Assembly: GCF_002150765.1 (NCBI RefSeq)
Contig: NZ_MUYM01000112.1
Coordinates: forward strand, 1 to 32,793
Origin: Lentzea kentuckyensis
Lineage (GTDB): Bacteria > Actinomycetota > Actinomycetes > Mycobacteriales > Pseudonocardiaceae
DNA length: 32,793 bases
Direction: 5' to 3'
This document shows positions 7,928-15,146 of this stretch, piece after piece. Below the pieces are notes generated by a model. The model worked only from the letters and a program-made list of their open reading frames with translations. It made no database searches and was not told the origin of the DNA. Every line of letters starts with the position of its first letter. Position 1 is the first letter of the stretch. Made by a program: the position numbers and the translations under genes.

Positions 7928-9108
7928 GCGAGCGCTCCTTGCGTAGCCCTGGTGCGAACCCGGGCACGCCGGTCCCGCACGGTGACGTAGATCAGCAGAC
8001 CCAGCTGTGCGACGGCCATGCTGAGGAAGATCAACGTGTCGATCACTTCCGAGGTCGGCGTGTCCGGTGCGGTGATCCGCTCGAACACCGTCGACCAGAA
8101 CCGCCACACCGTCGGGATGCCGGCCCAGGCGAGGCTGCCCAGCGAGAACCCGTACCCGAGCACCAGCAGCGGCGCGTACCAGCGCGCCACGACGAGATCG
8201 CGGTCCGTCCACTCGGCGTCCGGCGCCTGCGGGGGCCGCCGCAGCAGCCGCCGCACCTGCGACCGGATGAAGAACCGGGTGGCGTTCTGCAGGTCCGCGC
8301 ACCGCAACGCCGTCGCGATCACGTGGTACAGATCGGTTTCCAGGTAGAACATGAACTGCCACACCAGCCGCAGCAACGTGCTGAACGAGATCGCGAGCAC
8401 CATCCCTGGCACCCACGTCGGCACGTTCCGGTCCATGAGCACGGCGGCGGTCAACGTGAACACGGCCACCAGCAACGCGTCCAGCAACATGCCCGCCAGG
8501 AACGGCAGATAGCGCTGCCGGCGCGGCACGCTGAGCAACGAGTCCAGCCGCGTCTCCGCGACCAGGTAGTACAACCGGCGCCCGATGCCCAGCGTCGACG
8601 GCAGCCCGAGCCGGCGTCCGGCCAGCACGTGGAACCACTCGTGCAGCAACACGAGCGGAATCTGCGTGAACGTCAGCACGATCGGGATCAGCGAGATGTG
8701 GTCGGTGAAGAAGAAAGCGTGGTAGGACGGCCGAAGCGACGGGATCCGCACCATCGCGACGACCGCACCCACCATCAACGCGGCGTACAGAACCCAAGCA
8801 GGCCACGAGAACGCCCACCGTCCCGCGCGCTGCCAGCGCACCGGTTTCTCCACCGGCGCGTCCGCGTCTCCGGCCACCAGGAACCCGAGCTCGTCGAGCA
8901 CCTCGAAGAAGTCCTCGAAGTCGAGCGGCGTACCGCACTCGCTCTCGTACCAGGCCGCGACCTCGTCGACCGACCTCCCGGCCCCCAGCTGACGCAACGT
9001 CTCCGCGCCCTCCTCCGGGAACATCGCGTAGGAACCGGTGTCCGGGCGGCCGACCATGACACCGTCGCGTTCCGCCACCATCGTGAGCCGATGCAGGCGA
9101 ACAGACAT
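7924..9108 (-). CDS. Membrane M50-type zinc metalloprotease with N-terminal PqqD-like domain
   Basis: This 394-residue protein begins with a PqqD-like domain (about 1-78; VMVGRPDTGSYAMFPEEGAE and DFEDFFEVLDELGFL patterns), the fold used as RiPP recognition element to bind leader peptides. A multi-helix membrane domain follows, with the zinc motif HEWFH (156-160) on one helix and ETDLYHV with candidate third ligand D259 about 100 residues later, as in site-2-protease-like peptidases of peptide gene clusters. Further membrane helices and a basic cytoplasmic tail complete it. ATG at 9108 has a GAGGGGG ribosome site. It is the first gene after the 26-aa peptide, so cleavage or export of that peptide is the simplest role (inference). 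Confidence 0.88.
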   Translation of the reverse strand: MSVRLHRLTMVAERDGVMVGRPDTGSYAMFPEEGAETLRQLGAGRSVDEVAAWYESECGTPLDFEDFFEVLDELGFLVAGDADAPVEKPVRWQRAGRWAFSWPAWVLYAALMVGAVVAMVRIPSLRPSYHAFFFTDHISLIPIVLTFTQIPLVLLHEWFHVLAGRRLGLPSTLGIGRRLYYLVAETRLDSLLSVPRRQRYLPFLAGMLLDALLVAVFTLTAAVLMDRNVPTWVPGMVLAISFSTLLRLVWQFMFYLETDLYHVIATALRCADLQNATRFFIRSQVRRLLRRPPQAPDAEWTDRDLVVARWYAPLLVLGYGFSLGSLAWAGIPTVWRFWSTVFERITAPDTPTSEVIDTLIFLSMAVAQLGLLIYVTVRDRRARVRTRATQGALA

Positions 9109-9149
9109 GCGGCACCCCCTCTGGCGAACTCTTTGACGAAGAACTGGAA

Positions 9150-9189
9150 GGCCGGGGCTGGACGCGCCATCCGCAGGCCAGCCCCGGCC
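9150..9189 (-). terminator. Attenuator-like hairpin between peptide gene and protease gene
   Basis: A perfect 12-bp inverted repeat (GGCCGGGGCTGG at 9150-9161, CCAGCCCCGGCC at 9178-9189) with a 16-nt loop begins 12 nt beyond the stop of the peptide gene and ends about 40 nt before the M50 start. No U-tract follows, so it may be a partial terminator or an mRNA-stabilising 3' structure. Either would give more precursor than enzyme, a common arrangement in peptide operons. Confidence 0.7.
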
Positions 9190-9200
9190 GCGTCACGCGA

Positions 9201-9281
9201 TCAGTTGGCCGAGCACGGGCAGTAGTAGCTCGGGCTGGTCAGGCGGATCGTCCCGGCCTTGCGAATCGACATCTTCTGCAT
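9201..9281 (-). CDS. 26-aa putative RiPP precursor peptide with CPC motif
   Basis: This tiny ORF starts MQKMSIRKAGTIRL and ends SPSYYCPCSAN. The ATG at 9281 has one of the strongest ribosome sites in the window (GGGGAGGAGG, 5-6 nt spacing), which argues that it is translated. The basic N-terminal half would be the leader; the C-terminal YYCPC segment, with two Cys, two Tyr and three Ser, is the likely modified core. It is followed by a hairpin and then by an M50 protease with a PqqD-like domain, a TPR protein and a flavin-reductase-like protein. I do not recognise it as a named RiPP class. An in-frame extension upstream to 9401 crosses the leader region and tandem repeats and is unlikely to be real. 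Confidence 0.75.
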   Translation of the reverse strand: MQKMSIRKAGTIRLTSPSYYCPCSAN

Positions 9282-9328
9282 GGTTCCTCCTCCCCTGGGT
9301 CGAACGACGCCGACGACGTTGCCAGCCG

Positions 9329-9361
9329 CCGTCGACAGTCCGTCGACAGTCCGTCGACAAC
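9329..9361. promoter_or_regulatory. Three 11-bp tandem repeats (SARP-box-like operator)
   Basis: CCGTCGACAGT occurs at 9329-9339 and 9340-9350, followed by CCGTCGACAAC at 9351-9361. The TCGACAG/TCGACAA heptamers repeat with exactly an 11-bp period. SARP activators bind direct TCGA-type heptamers spaced one helical turn apart, and an AfsR/SARP gene lies in the same gene run. The core GTCGAC is palindromic, so orientation cannot be told. The repeats sit 48 bp before the peptide start and 117 bp before the divergent nSTAND gene, and could serve either. No convincing -10 hexamer was found. Confidence 0.6.
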
Positions 9362-9477
9362 GCCCACCGACAAATGGTTGACGCGGGGAAATCAATTCCA
9401 CCCGAACGCCTCAGTGACGAATTCCGAGAATTTCCGCTACCTTGCGCTTTCCTAATTCTTCACTCAGGAGCGCGTGC

Positions 9478-12400
9478 GTGAAGGACGATGCAGAGTCGTC
9501 ATCCGAGGCCACCCCGCCCGTCACCAACCAGCTGGCCGGTGACGTGCGGGGTTCGGTGTTCCAGGCAGGCGAGATCACCGTGGCCGGGCGTGATCTGCAC
9601 GTGCACTACGCGGACGGACACCAAAGCCGGAGCCGCGTCCGTTCTGGCACCGTCACCGACATATGTCCCTATCCGGGATTGGCCTCATTCCAACTGGAGC
9701 AGGCACGCTGGCTGTTCGGGCGGGACGCGTTGATCGCCGAATTGATCGGCACACTGCACGAGCGGCTGGATTCCGGCGGCGGTCCGCAGATGGTCGTGGC
9801 CCCCTCCGGCGCGGGGAAGTCCTCCCTGCTGCGCGCGGGACTCCTCGCGCGGTTGGCGCAGGGAGCCCTGCCCGGTTCGAGCCGATGGCCGGCGGTGGTG
9901 CTGACGCCGACCGCCGATCCCGTCCGGACGCTGGTCGGCCAGTTGGCCTCGCTCGCAGGACTCGAGCCCCTGCCGGCGGACGCTCCGCCGCGCATCCCGG
10001 ACGGATTCGTGCCGGACCTGAAAACGTCATCGAACGGCCAACGGGTCGTGCTCGTGGTGGACCAGTTCGAGGAGCTCTTCACGCTGTGCGGCGACCCCGC
10101 CCAGCGCACCGCCTTCATCGACGTGCTGGCCCAGCTGGCCGAGGACGTGGCGCTGGTCGTGGTGGGTCTGCGAGCGGACTTCTTCGCCGCCTGCGTCGAC
10201 CATCCGACGTTGCGTGCCGCCCTGCGCGACCGGCCCCTGGTGGTCGGGCCGATGTCGGAGGACGAGTTGCGCGAAGCGATCCTCTACCCCGCGCAGGACG
10301 TCGGGCTGGAGATCGAACCCGGGCTGGTCGAACTGCTGTTGCGGGACCTGGGCACCACCGCGGAAGGCGAAGGCCAGGCCTACGCCGCCGACCGGCTGCC
10401 GCTGCTCGCGCACGCGCTGCGGGGTGTGTGGCAGCAGCGCCAGGGCACGACGTTGACGGTGTCCGGCTACCAGAGCACCGGCGGCATCCAGCGGGCCGTG
10501 GCCGTCACCGCCGACCGCGTGTTCGCCGATCTCGACCAGTTCGGGCAGCAGGCCGCGCAGTGGGTGTTCCTGCGGCTGACCAAGCTCGGGGACGGCGCCG
10601 ACGACACCCGCCGGCGGGTCGCCCGCGCGACGCTGATCGAGTCCAGCAGACACCCCGACGTGACCGCGGTCGTGGTCGACCGCTTCACCCAGGCCCGCCT
10701 GCTGACCCAGCGGCAGCACACGGTGGAGATCACGCACGAGGCCATGCTGAAGAGCTGGCCGCGGTTGCAGCGCTGGATCGACACCGACCGCGCCGGCCGG
10801 CTCACCCACCAGGACCTGGAGGACGACGCGGTCGCCTGGAACCACGCCCGCGACAACACCTCGTTGCTCTACCGGGACAGCCGGCTCGAGGTCGCCCGGA
10901 CCTGGGCCCGCCAGGCGACCGACGACGACCTCAGCCCCGTCGCCCGCTCGTTCCTGGATGCTTCCGCGCAGCAGCAACGAGTTCGCCGCCTCCGGACGAA
11001 GGTCGTCACGGGCGCCCTGGTGCTGCTCACCGTCATCGCCGTGATCTTCGGGATCACCGCCGTGGTGCAACTCGGCATCGCCGACCAGCAGAGCCGGATC
11101 GCGCTGTCCCGTGCGCTCGCGGCGCAGTCGGTGGCACTGCGGACGAAGACGCCCGAACGTTCGATGCTCGCGGCGGTCGCGGCCTGGCGGACCGCACCGT
11201 CCGCCGAAGCGCGGAGCAGCGTGCTGGAGGCGCAGACCCAGCAGTTCGCGGGCCGGCTCACCGGGCACGGGGACATGGTGGTGGAGGCGGAGGTCGACGC
11301 GAACGGCACACGGATCGCGACCGCCAGCCGGGACGGGAAGGTGCGGCTGTGGGACCTGAGGAAACGTGAGCTGATCTCGACGCTGGAGGGACACACCGGC
11401 TGGGTCCAAGGGGTCGCCTTCAACCCGCGCGATCCGGACACGCTGGTGAGCGCGGGCAAGGACGACACGTTGCGCTGGTGGGGTCCGCAACCCGGCGTCG
11501 TGCCCGCCAAAGGTGTCACCGACCTGGCGTTCAGCCCTGACGGCACGTTGATCGCCACTGGCAACTACGACGGAACTGTCGGGCTGTGGGACGCCGTCCA
11601 ACGGCGGCAGATCGCCCAGCTGACCGGGCACACGGAAGCAGTGAGCGACGTGGCGTTCAACGCGGACGGCACGTCGCTGGCGTCCGCGGACAACGACGGG
11701 ACAGCGCGACTGTGGAACGTCGCCGAACGACGCCATGTGCGGACGTTCGAGGGCCACACGCATTACCTGGACGGCGTCCGGTTCGCCGGCACCAAGCTGA
11801 TCACCGTGAGCCACGACTCGACCGGCATCGTCTGGGATCTCGCCTCGGACGCGCGAACCGTGCTGGCGGGTCACGTCGACGCGGTCTCCGGCCTCGCGAT
11901 CACCCCGGACCTGCGGACCGTCGCCACCACCGGCTACGACAGCACGACCCGGCTGTGGGACATCGCGACCGGACGACTGCTGCGCGTGCTCAACGGCCAC
12001 ACCGGAGTCGTGGACGGACCGGTCATCACACCCGACGGCAGCACGCTGATCGTCGCCGGCTCCGACCGCACGGTGTCGCTGTGGGACCTGCGCGGCAGCG
12101 TGTACCAACACACCGACTACGTCACGGCGGTCACCAGCGCGCCGGACGTGATGGCCACCGGCGACCGGGAAGGCGTCATCCGGCTGTGGGACACGAAGCG
12201 GCACCTCCAGACCGGTTCACTGGACTCCGCGCTCGGGCAGATCGGCGGCCTGGCGATTCACGGCGACCTGCTCGCGGCGGGCAGCTTCGCCTACCACGTC
12301 CAACTGTGGGACTTCCGCCGGGAGAAGCTGATCAGCTCGTTGGGCGGCGGCCACGGCTCGATGAGCACTGTCGCTTTCAGCCCCGACGGCCGGTTCCTCG

Positions 12401-13047
12401 CGACCGGCGACTACAACGGCAGTGCCCGGCTCTGGGACGTCCGCACCCACCGCGAGGTCGCCACGTTCCCCGGTGACCGCTCGCCCGTCACCAAGATCGC
12501 GATCAGCGCGGACGGCCGCACCCTGCTCATGTCCGGCGACACCGCCGCCCGCGCCTTCGACGTCCAGACCGGCCGCCAAACAGCAGTCCTCCGTGGACAC
12601 ACGGAACCGATCAACGGCGTGGCGATCCACGAGAACACGCTCGCGACCGCCGGCAACGACACCACGATCCGGCTGTGGGACCGCAGAACCGGCGCGGAAC
12701 TGGCCGTGCTGCGCGGGCACACGTCCAGGGTCGACGACATCGCGTTCAGCCCGGACGGAAAGTTGCTCGTGTCCGTGTCGTGGGATGCGACGGTACGCCT
12801 GTGGGACGTGCCGAGCCGCACTCCGCTCGCGGTGGTGAACGCACACACGCAACCACTGCGCACCGTCAAATTCCTCGACGACGACACGGTCGCCACCACG
12901 AGCAACGACTTCACGGCCATGGTGTGGCACACCGACCCCGAGCGAGCCGTCCAGCGCATCTGCGCGCTGGTCGGCCGCGACCTCACCGAGTCCGAGTGGG
13001 CCGAGCTGTCCCCGGAGTCCGACTACCAGCCGGTCTGCCAGGGCTAG
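9478..13047 (+). CDS. nSTAND NTPase with transmembrane helix and WD40 propellers
   Basis: 1189 residues from GTG 9478, chosen for AGGAG at 9466-9470 with 7-nt spacing. The N-terminus has the VxNxxxGxVxGxVxQAG-type peptide (NQLAGDVRGSVFQAGEI) common in actinobacterial NTP-dependent conflict proteins. An nSTAND domain follows (CPYPGLASF, GRD, Walker A APSGAGKSS near residue 110, Walker B VVLVVDQFEELF near 190). One transmembrane helix lies near 510-535, and the last ~600 residues hold about 14 WD40 units (repeated GH...LWD), enough for two seven-bladed propellers. Such proteins act as threat-sensing or signalling switches. The neighbouring pseudogene on the other strand carries an effector-associated relic, supporting a conflict-system setting. 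The TAG stop lies in CTAGTGGCGC, resembling the ends of the local repeat. Confidence 0.9.
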   Translation: MKDDAESSSEATPPVTNQLAGDVRGSVFQAGEITVAGRDLHVHYADGHQSRSRVRSGTVTDICPYPGLASFQLEQARWLFGRDALIAELIGTLHERLDSGGGPQMVVAPSGAGKSSLLRAGLLARLAQGALPGSSRWPAVVLTPTADPVRTLVGQLASLAGLEPLPADAPPRIPDGFVPDLKTSSNGQRVVLVVDQFEELFTLCGDPAQRTAFIDVLAQLAEDVALVVVGLRADFFAACVDHPTLRAALRDRPLVVGPMSEDELREAILYPAQDVGLEIEPGLVELLLRDLGTTAEGEGQAYAADRLPLLAHALRGVWQQRQGTTLTVSGYQSTGGIQRAVAVTADRVFADLDQFGQQAAQWVFLRLTKLGDGADDTRRRVARATLIESSRHPDVTAVVVDRFTQARLLTQRQHTVEITHEAMLKSWPRLQRWIDTDRAGRLTHQDLEDDAVAWNHARDNTSLLYRDSRLEVARTWARQATDDDLSPVARSFLDASAQQQRVRRLRTKVVTGALVLLTVIAVIFGITAVVQLGIADQQSRIALSRALAAQSVALRTKTPERSMLAAVAAWRTAPSAEARSSVLEAQTQQFAGRLTGHGDMVVEAEVDANGTRIATASRDGKVRLWDLRKRELISTLEGHTGWVQGVAFNPRDPDTLVSAGKDDTLRWWGPQPGVVPAKGVTDLAFSPDGTLIATGNYDGTVGLWDAVQRRQIAQLTGHTEAVSDVAFNADGTSLASADNDGTARLWNVAERRHVRTFEGHTHYLDGVRFAGTKLITVSHDSTGIVWDLASDARTVLAGHVDAVSGLAITPDLRTVATTGYDSTTRLWDIATGRLLRVLNGHTGVVDGPVITPDGSTLIVAGSDRTVSLWDLRGSVYQHTDYVTAVTSAPDVMATGDREGVIRLWDTKRHLQTGSLDSALGQIGGLAIHGDLLAAGSFAYHVQLWDFRREKLISSLGGGHGSMSTVAFSPDGRFLATGDYNGSARLWDVRTHREVATFPGDRSPVTKIAISADGRTLLMSGDTAARAFDVQTGRQTAVLRGHTEPINGVAIHENTLATAGNDTTIRLWDRRTGAELAVLRGHTSRVDDIAFSPDGKLLVSVSWDATVRLWDVPSRTPLAVVNAHTQPLRTVKFLDDDTVATTSNDFTAMVWHTDPERAVQRICALVGRDLTESEWAELSPESDYQPVCQG

Positions 13048-13265
13048 TGGCGCTCAACCGGGGGGTGTGTCGGCGCACGAACTCGTCGATCAACCGCTGC
13101 TGCTGCCCAGGGGGTGGCGCCCTTCAGCTCGATGGTGTCGCCGCCGATGGTCAACTGGACTCGCCGGACCCCGTCGCGACGACCCAGCCATGAACGGACC
13201 ACGGCCACAAGCGTTGTGAGCGCTCCGGCTCGCAGGCCGTATTCGAGGAACCTGGACGTCCGCCC
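13044..13265 (-). pseudogene. Relic of an EACC-like (effector-associated) C-terminal domain
   Basis: One minus-strand frame gives RFLEYGLRAGALTTLVAVVRSWL, then RRVQLTIGGDTIELKGATP. The expected ending continues only in another frame, as GQQQRLIDEFVRRHTP. This pattern (helix, GDTIEL strand, QQQRLIDEFVRRH helix) matches effector-associated constant components of NTPase conflict systems. A one-base frameshift near 13111 and the lack of an own start show it is broken. It converges on the nSTAND-WD40 gene, overlapping its stop codon. Confidence 0.65.
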
Positions 13266-13607
13266 CGGCGCTTCCTGAACCGTCGTGCACGTGGCAGTGC
13301 TGCATGTCGAAGTCGAGCAGCGTCGCGCCGACGAGGTCCAGATTGATGGACTTACCCCAGAACACGGACGTGCCGGGATTGAGGTGATCGGTGAGGATGC
13401 GTTGCGCGGTAAGGCGTACCTCCCGCTCCTGCACGAGATTCCGGTACTGGTCCCGTGTACAACTCGGTGACCCAGCGTTCGGTGGCTCGTCGCACCCCAG
13501 CCGACCGCGACGATGACGAGCGCGGCCAACAGGGAGACGCCGAACAGTGCCACCGCAGTGGCCCGCGCCTGGACCCAGTTCCCGATCGCACGGAATTCCG
13601 CCGCCAT
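13265..13607 (-). pseudogene. Frameshifted and truncated pentapeptide-repeat membrane protein
   Basis: Fragments of one protein family appear in three frames in the correct order. First comes an ATG at 13607 with a membrane segment (AVALFGVSLLAALVIVAVGWG). Then ATERWVTELYT appears in a second frame, and EREVRLTAQRILTDHLNPG followed by INLDLVGATLLDFDMQHCHVHD in a third. In intact relatives the ATERxxTELYT segment, the QRxLxDHL segment and the LDLxGATLxDFDLxxC segment belong to one polypeptide before the pentapeptide repeats. Here the part between the first two is missing and the repeats themselves are gone, replaced by the EACC-like relic. At least two frameshifts and a deletion are needed. 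Confidence 0.7.
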
Positions 13608-13691
13608 AAGCCATCGATATCGCCAATAGAGCCCTACTCCCCTACCGGCATCAGAAAAATGGTCGAACAATATCGAAATCTGGAGGTCGAG

Positions 13692-13826
13692 ATGAGTGAC
13701 ACAAAAGATTCTTCTCGTGAGCAGGTGACCGCGCCCGTCGACCCAACCTCGCACGCGCTGCATGAATGGTTCAGGCAGGAGTCACTCCGCATCGGAAGAA
13801 CACCCGAACGGAGTCGGCCATGTTGA
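13692..13826 (+). CDS. 44-aa ORF leading the lectin-enzyme operon
   Basis: This short hydrophilic peptide starts MSDTKDSSREQVTAP, has HALHEWFRQESLRIGR in its middle and ends with a C-terminal Cys (PERSRPC). The ATG at 13692 has GGAGG with 5-nt spacing, better than most genes here. It overlaps the following cysteine-peptidase gene by 7 nt (13820-13826), implying translational coupling. No family is recognised. It could be a peptide substrate of the peptidase, a small partner, or merely a coupled leader ORF. Confidence 0.55.
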   Translation: MSDTKDSSREQVTAPVDPTSHALHEWFRQESLRIGRTPERSRPC

Positions 13827-15142
13827 AATCACTGCAGACCTACACGAATTTCCGTCCCGATGTGGACTGGAATACCTGTGGCCAGGCGGCGATCGCGTCG
13901 ATCCTCGACTACCACGGCATCGATCCGTGGGGGCTGTCTCGTTCCCACGGCCGTTGGGACGACGGTGCCGCCATCGACAGGGTGATCGCCGACGGATTCG
14001 GCCCGGACATCGTGTTCGGCTGGGGGTCCTCGGGCGGGCGGATCGCTGCGGCTCTGCGGCACTACGGGCTGTGCGCGCGATCCAGGGGCGTGTTCTTCCA
14101 AGGTGGTTGGGCCGCGGCGTGGCCCGAGCTCCAGAACCTGCTCGAGCGTGACCTCCCGGTGCCCGTGCTCCTGGATCTCGGCCGGCTCGAAGGCAAGAAC
14201 TACGTGTTCCACTGGGCGATCGCATACGCCTATGACGACCAACGAGTACATCTTGCGTCAGTCGGCACCACAACGCCGACGCACCAGCAGTTCCTTGACG
14301 CCTGGCGATGTGACTTCATCTTCATCCCGATGGATCTGAAGTTCTGCTCGGTGCCATCTTTCCGGCTCGCTGGCCCCGGCCCTCAAGGCGACACATTGGG
14401 GCCCGGACAAGTGCTCACCCCGAACGCCGCGGTGGGGTCGAACAACGGCAGGTATCTCCTGCGGTATCAGGACGACGGCAACCTGGTGCTCTACCGCACC
14501 CGTGACGGGCGCGCGCTGTGGGACACCAGGCCGCGCGGCAAAGGTGCCGGCATGTGCGTCATGCAGCCGGACGGAAACCTCGTCGTCTACGACCGCGAGG
14601 TCACCCCAGCGGTCTGGTGGTCCGGCACCCACGGCAACCCAGGCAGCCGTCTGGTGGTGCAGGACGACGGCAACCTCGTGATCTATGCGCCTGGTGACGT
14701 TCCCTTGTGGGCCACGGACACCGTGCAGCCGAACCTGCCCACAGGTCCGGTGGCGTCAGGTGATCGGATGGAGCCAGGCGAGACCCTGCCTCCCGGCTAC
14801 GCGCTCATCTCGGCCGACAACCGGTTTTCCCTTGTCCACCAGGGTGATGGCAACCTGGTCTGGTACCGCAACAGCGACGGTTCCCCGCTGTGGGCCACCG
14901 GCACGGACGGATCCTCCCCGGGAGTCTGCATCCTGCAAGGCGACGGGAATTTCGTGCTGTACGACGCGGACGTAACAGCGCTGTTCGACACCGGCACCGG
15001 CGGCGACACCATCAGCCACCTCGTCGCGCAGACCGACGGGAACCTGGTGCTCTACAGGCCGGACGGTTCGGCCGCGTGGGCGACCGACACCTACGAGCTC
15101 GTCGAAGCGGTCGTCACCTCACCCGCCGGCCTTCCCCGGTAG
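13820..15142 (+). CDS. Papain/C39-like cysteine peptidase fused to two bulb-type lectin domains
   Basis: 440 residues from ATG 13820 (GGAG at 13810-13813). The N-terminal ~170 residues look like a papain-fold/C39-like peptidase: DWNTCGQAAIASILDYHG with candidate nucleophile C20, and FHWAIAYAYDD with candidate His131. The rest is two beta-prism lectin domains with six copies of the mannose-binding motif QxDGNxVxY (QDDGNLVLY, QPDGNLVVY, QDDGNLVIY, QGDGNLVWY, QGDGNFVLY, QTDGNLVLY). All six keep the Q, D, N, V and Y positions. No signal peptide or membrane anchor is visible, which is odd for a sugar-binding peptidase. It ends 4 nt before the dimethylformamidase-like gene. Peptidase activity is inferred; a transglutaminase-like or inactive papain fold is possible. 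Confidence 0.8.
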   Translation: MLKSLQTYTNFRPDVDWNTCGQAAIASILDYHGIDPWGLSRSHGRWDDGAAIDRVIADGFGPDIVFGWGSSGGRIAAALRHYGLCARSRGVFFQGGWAAAWPELQNLLERDLPVPVLLDLGRLEGKNYVFHWAIAYAYDDQRVHLASVGTTTPTHQQFLDAWRCDFIFIPMDLKFCSVPSFRLAGPGPQGDTLGPGQVLTPNAAVGSNNGRYLLRYQDDGNLVLYRTRDGRALWDTRPRGKGAGMCVMQPDGNLVVYDREVTPAVWWSGTHGNPGSRLVVQDDGNLVIYAPGDVPLWATDTVQPNLPTGPVASGDRMEPGETLPPGYALISADNRFSLVHQGDGNLVWYRNSDGSPLWATGTDGSSPGVCILQGDGNFVLYDADVTALFDTGTGGDTISHLVAQTDGNLVLYRPDGSAAWATDTYELVEAVVTSPAGLPR

Positions 15143-15146
15143 CGAC

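Noticed and set aside
5789..9196. 1135-residue open frame covering the M50 and TPR genes
   Set aside because: Only the C-terminal 712 residues form a protein; the upstream part is the out-of-frame shadow of the M50 gene, whose stop overlaps the TPR start as ATGA.
7924..9281. Membership in the FxSxx-COOH/FxsB radical-SAM system or a daptide cluster
   Set aside because: No radical-SAM enzyme, methyltransferase, aminotransferase or oxidative decarboxylase adjoins, and the peptide lacks the FxSxx ending.
9201..9401. 66-residue version of the peptide gene starting at 9401
   Set aside because: It runs through the tandem repeats and the ribosome site of the 26-codon ORF; the extension has no family features and no ribosome site of its own.
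13455..13826. 123-residue plus-strand ORF ending with the 44-aa peptide
   Set aside because: Its upstream part is antisense to the pseudogene; the internal ATG at 13692 has the ribosome site.
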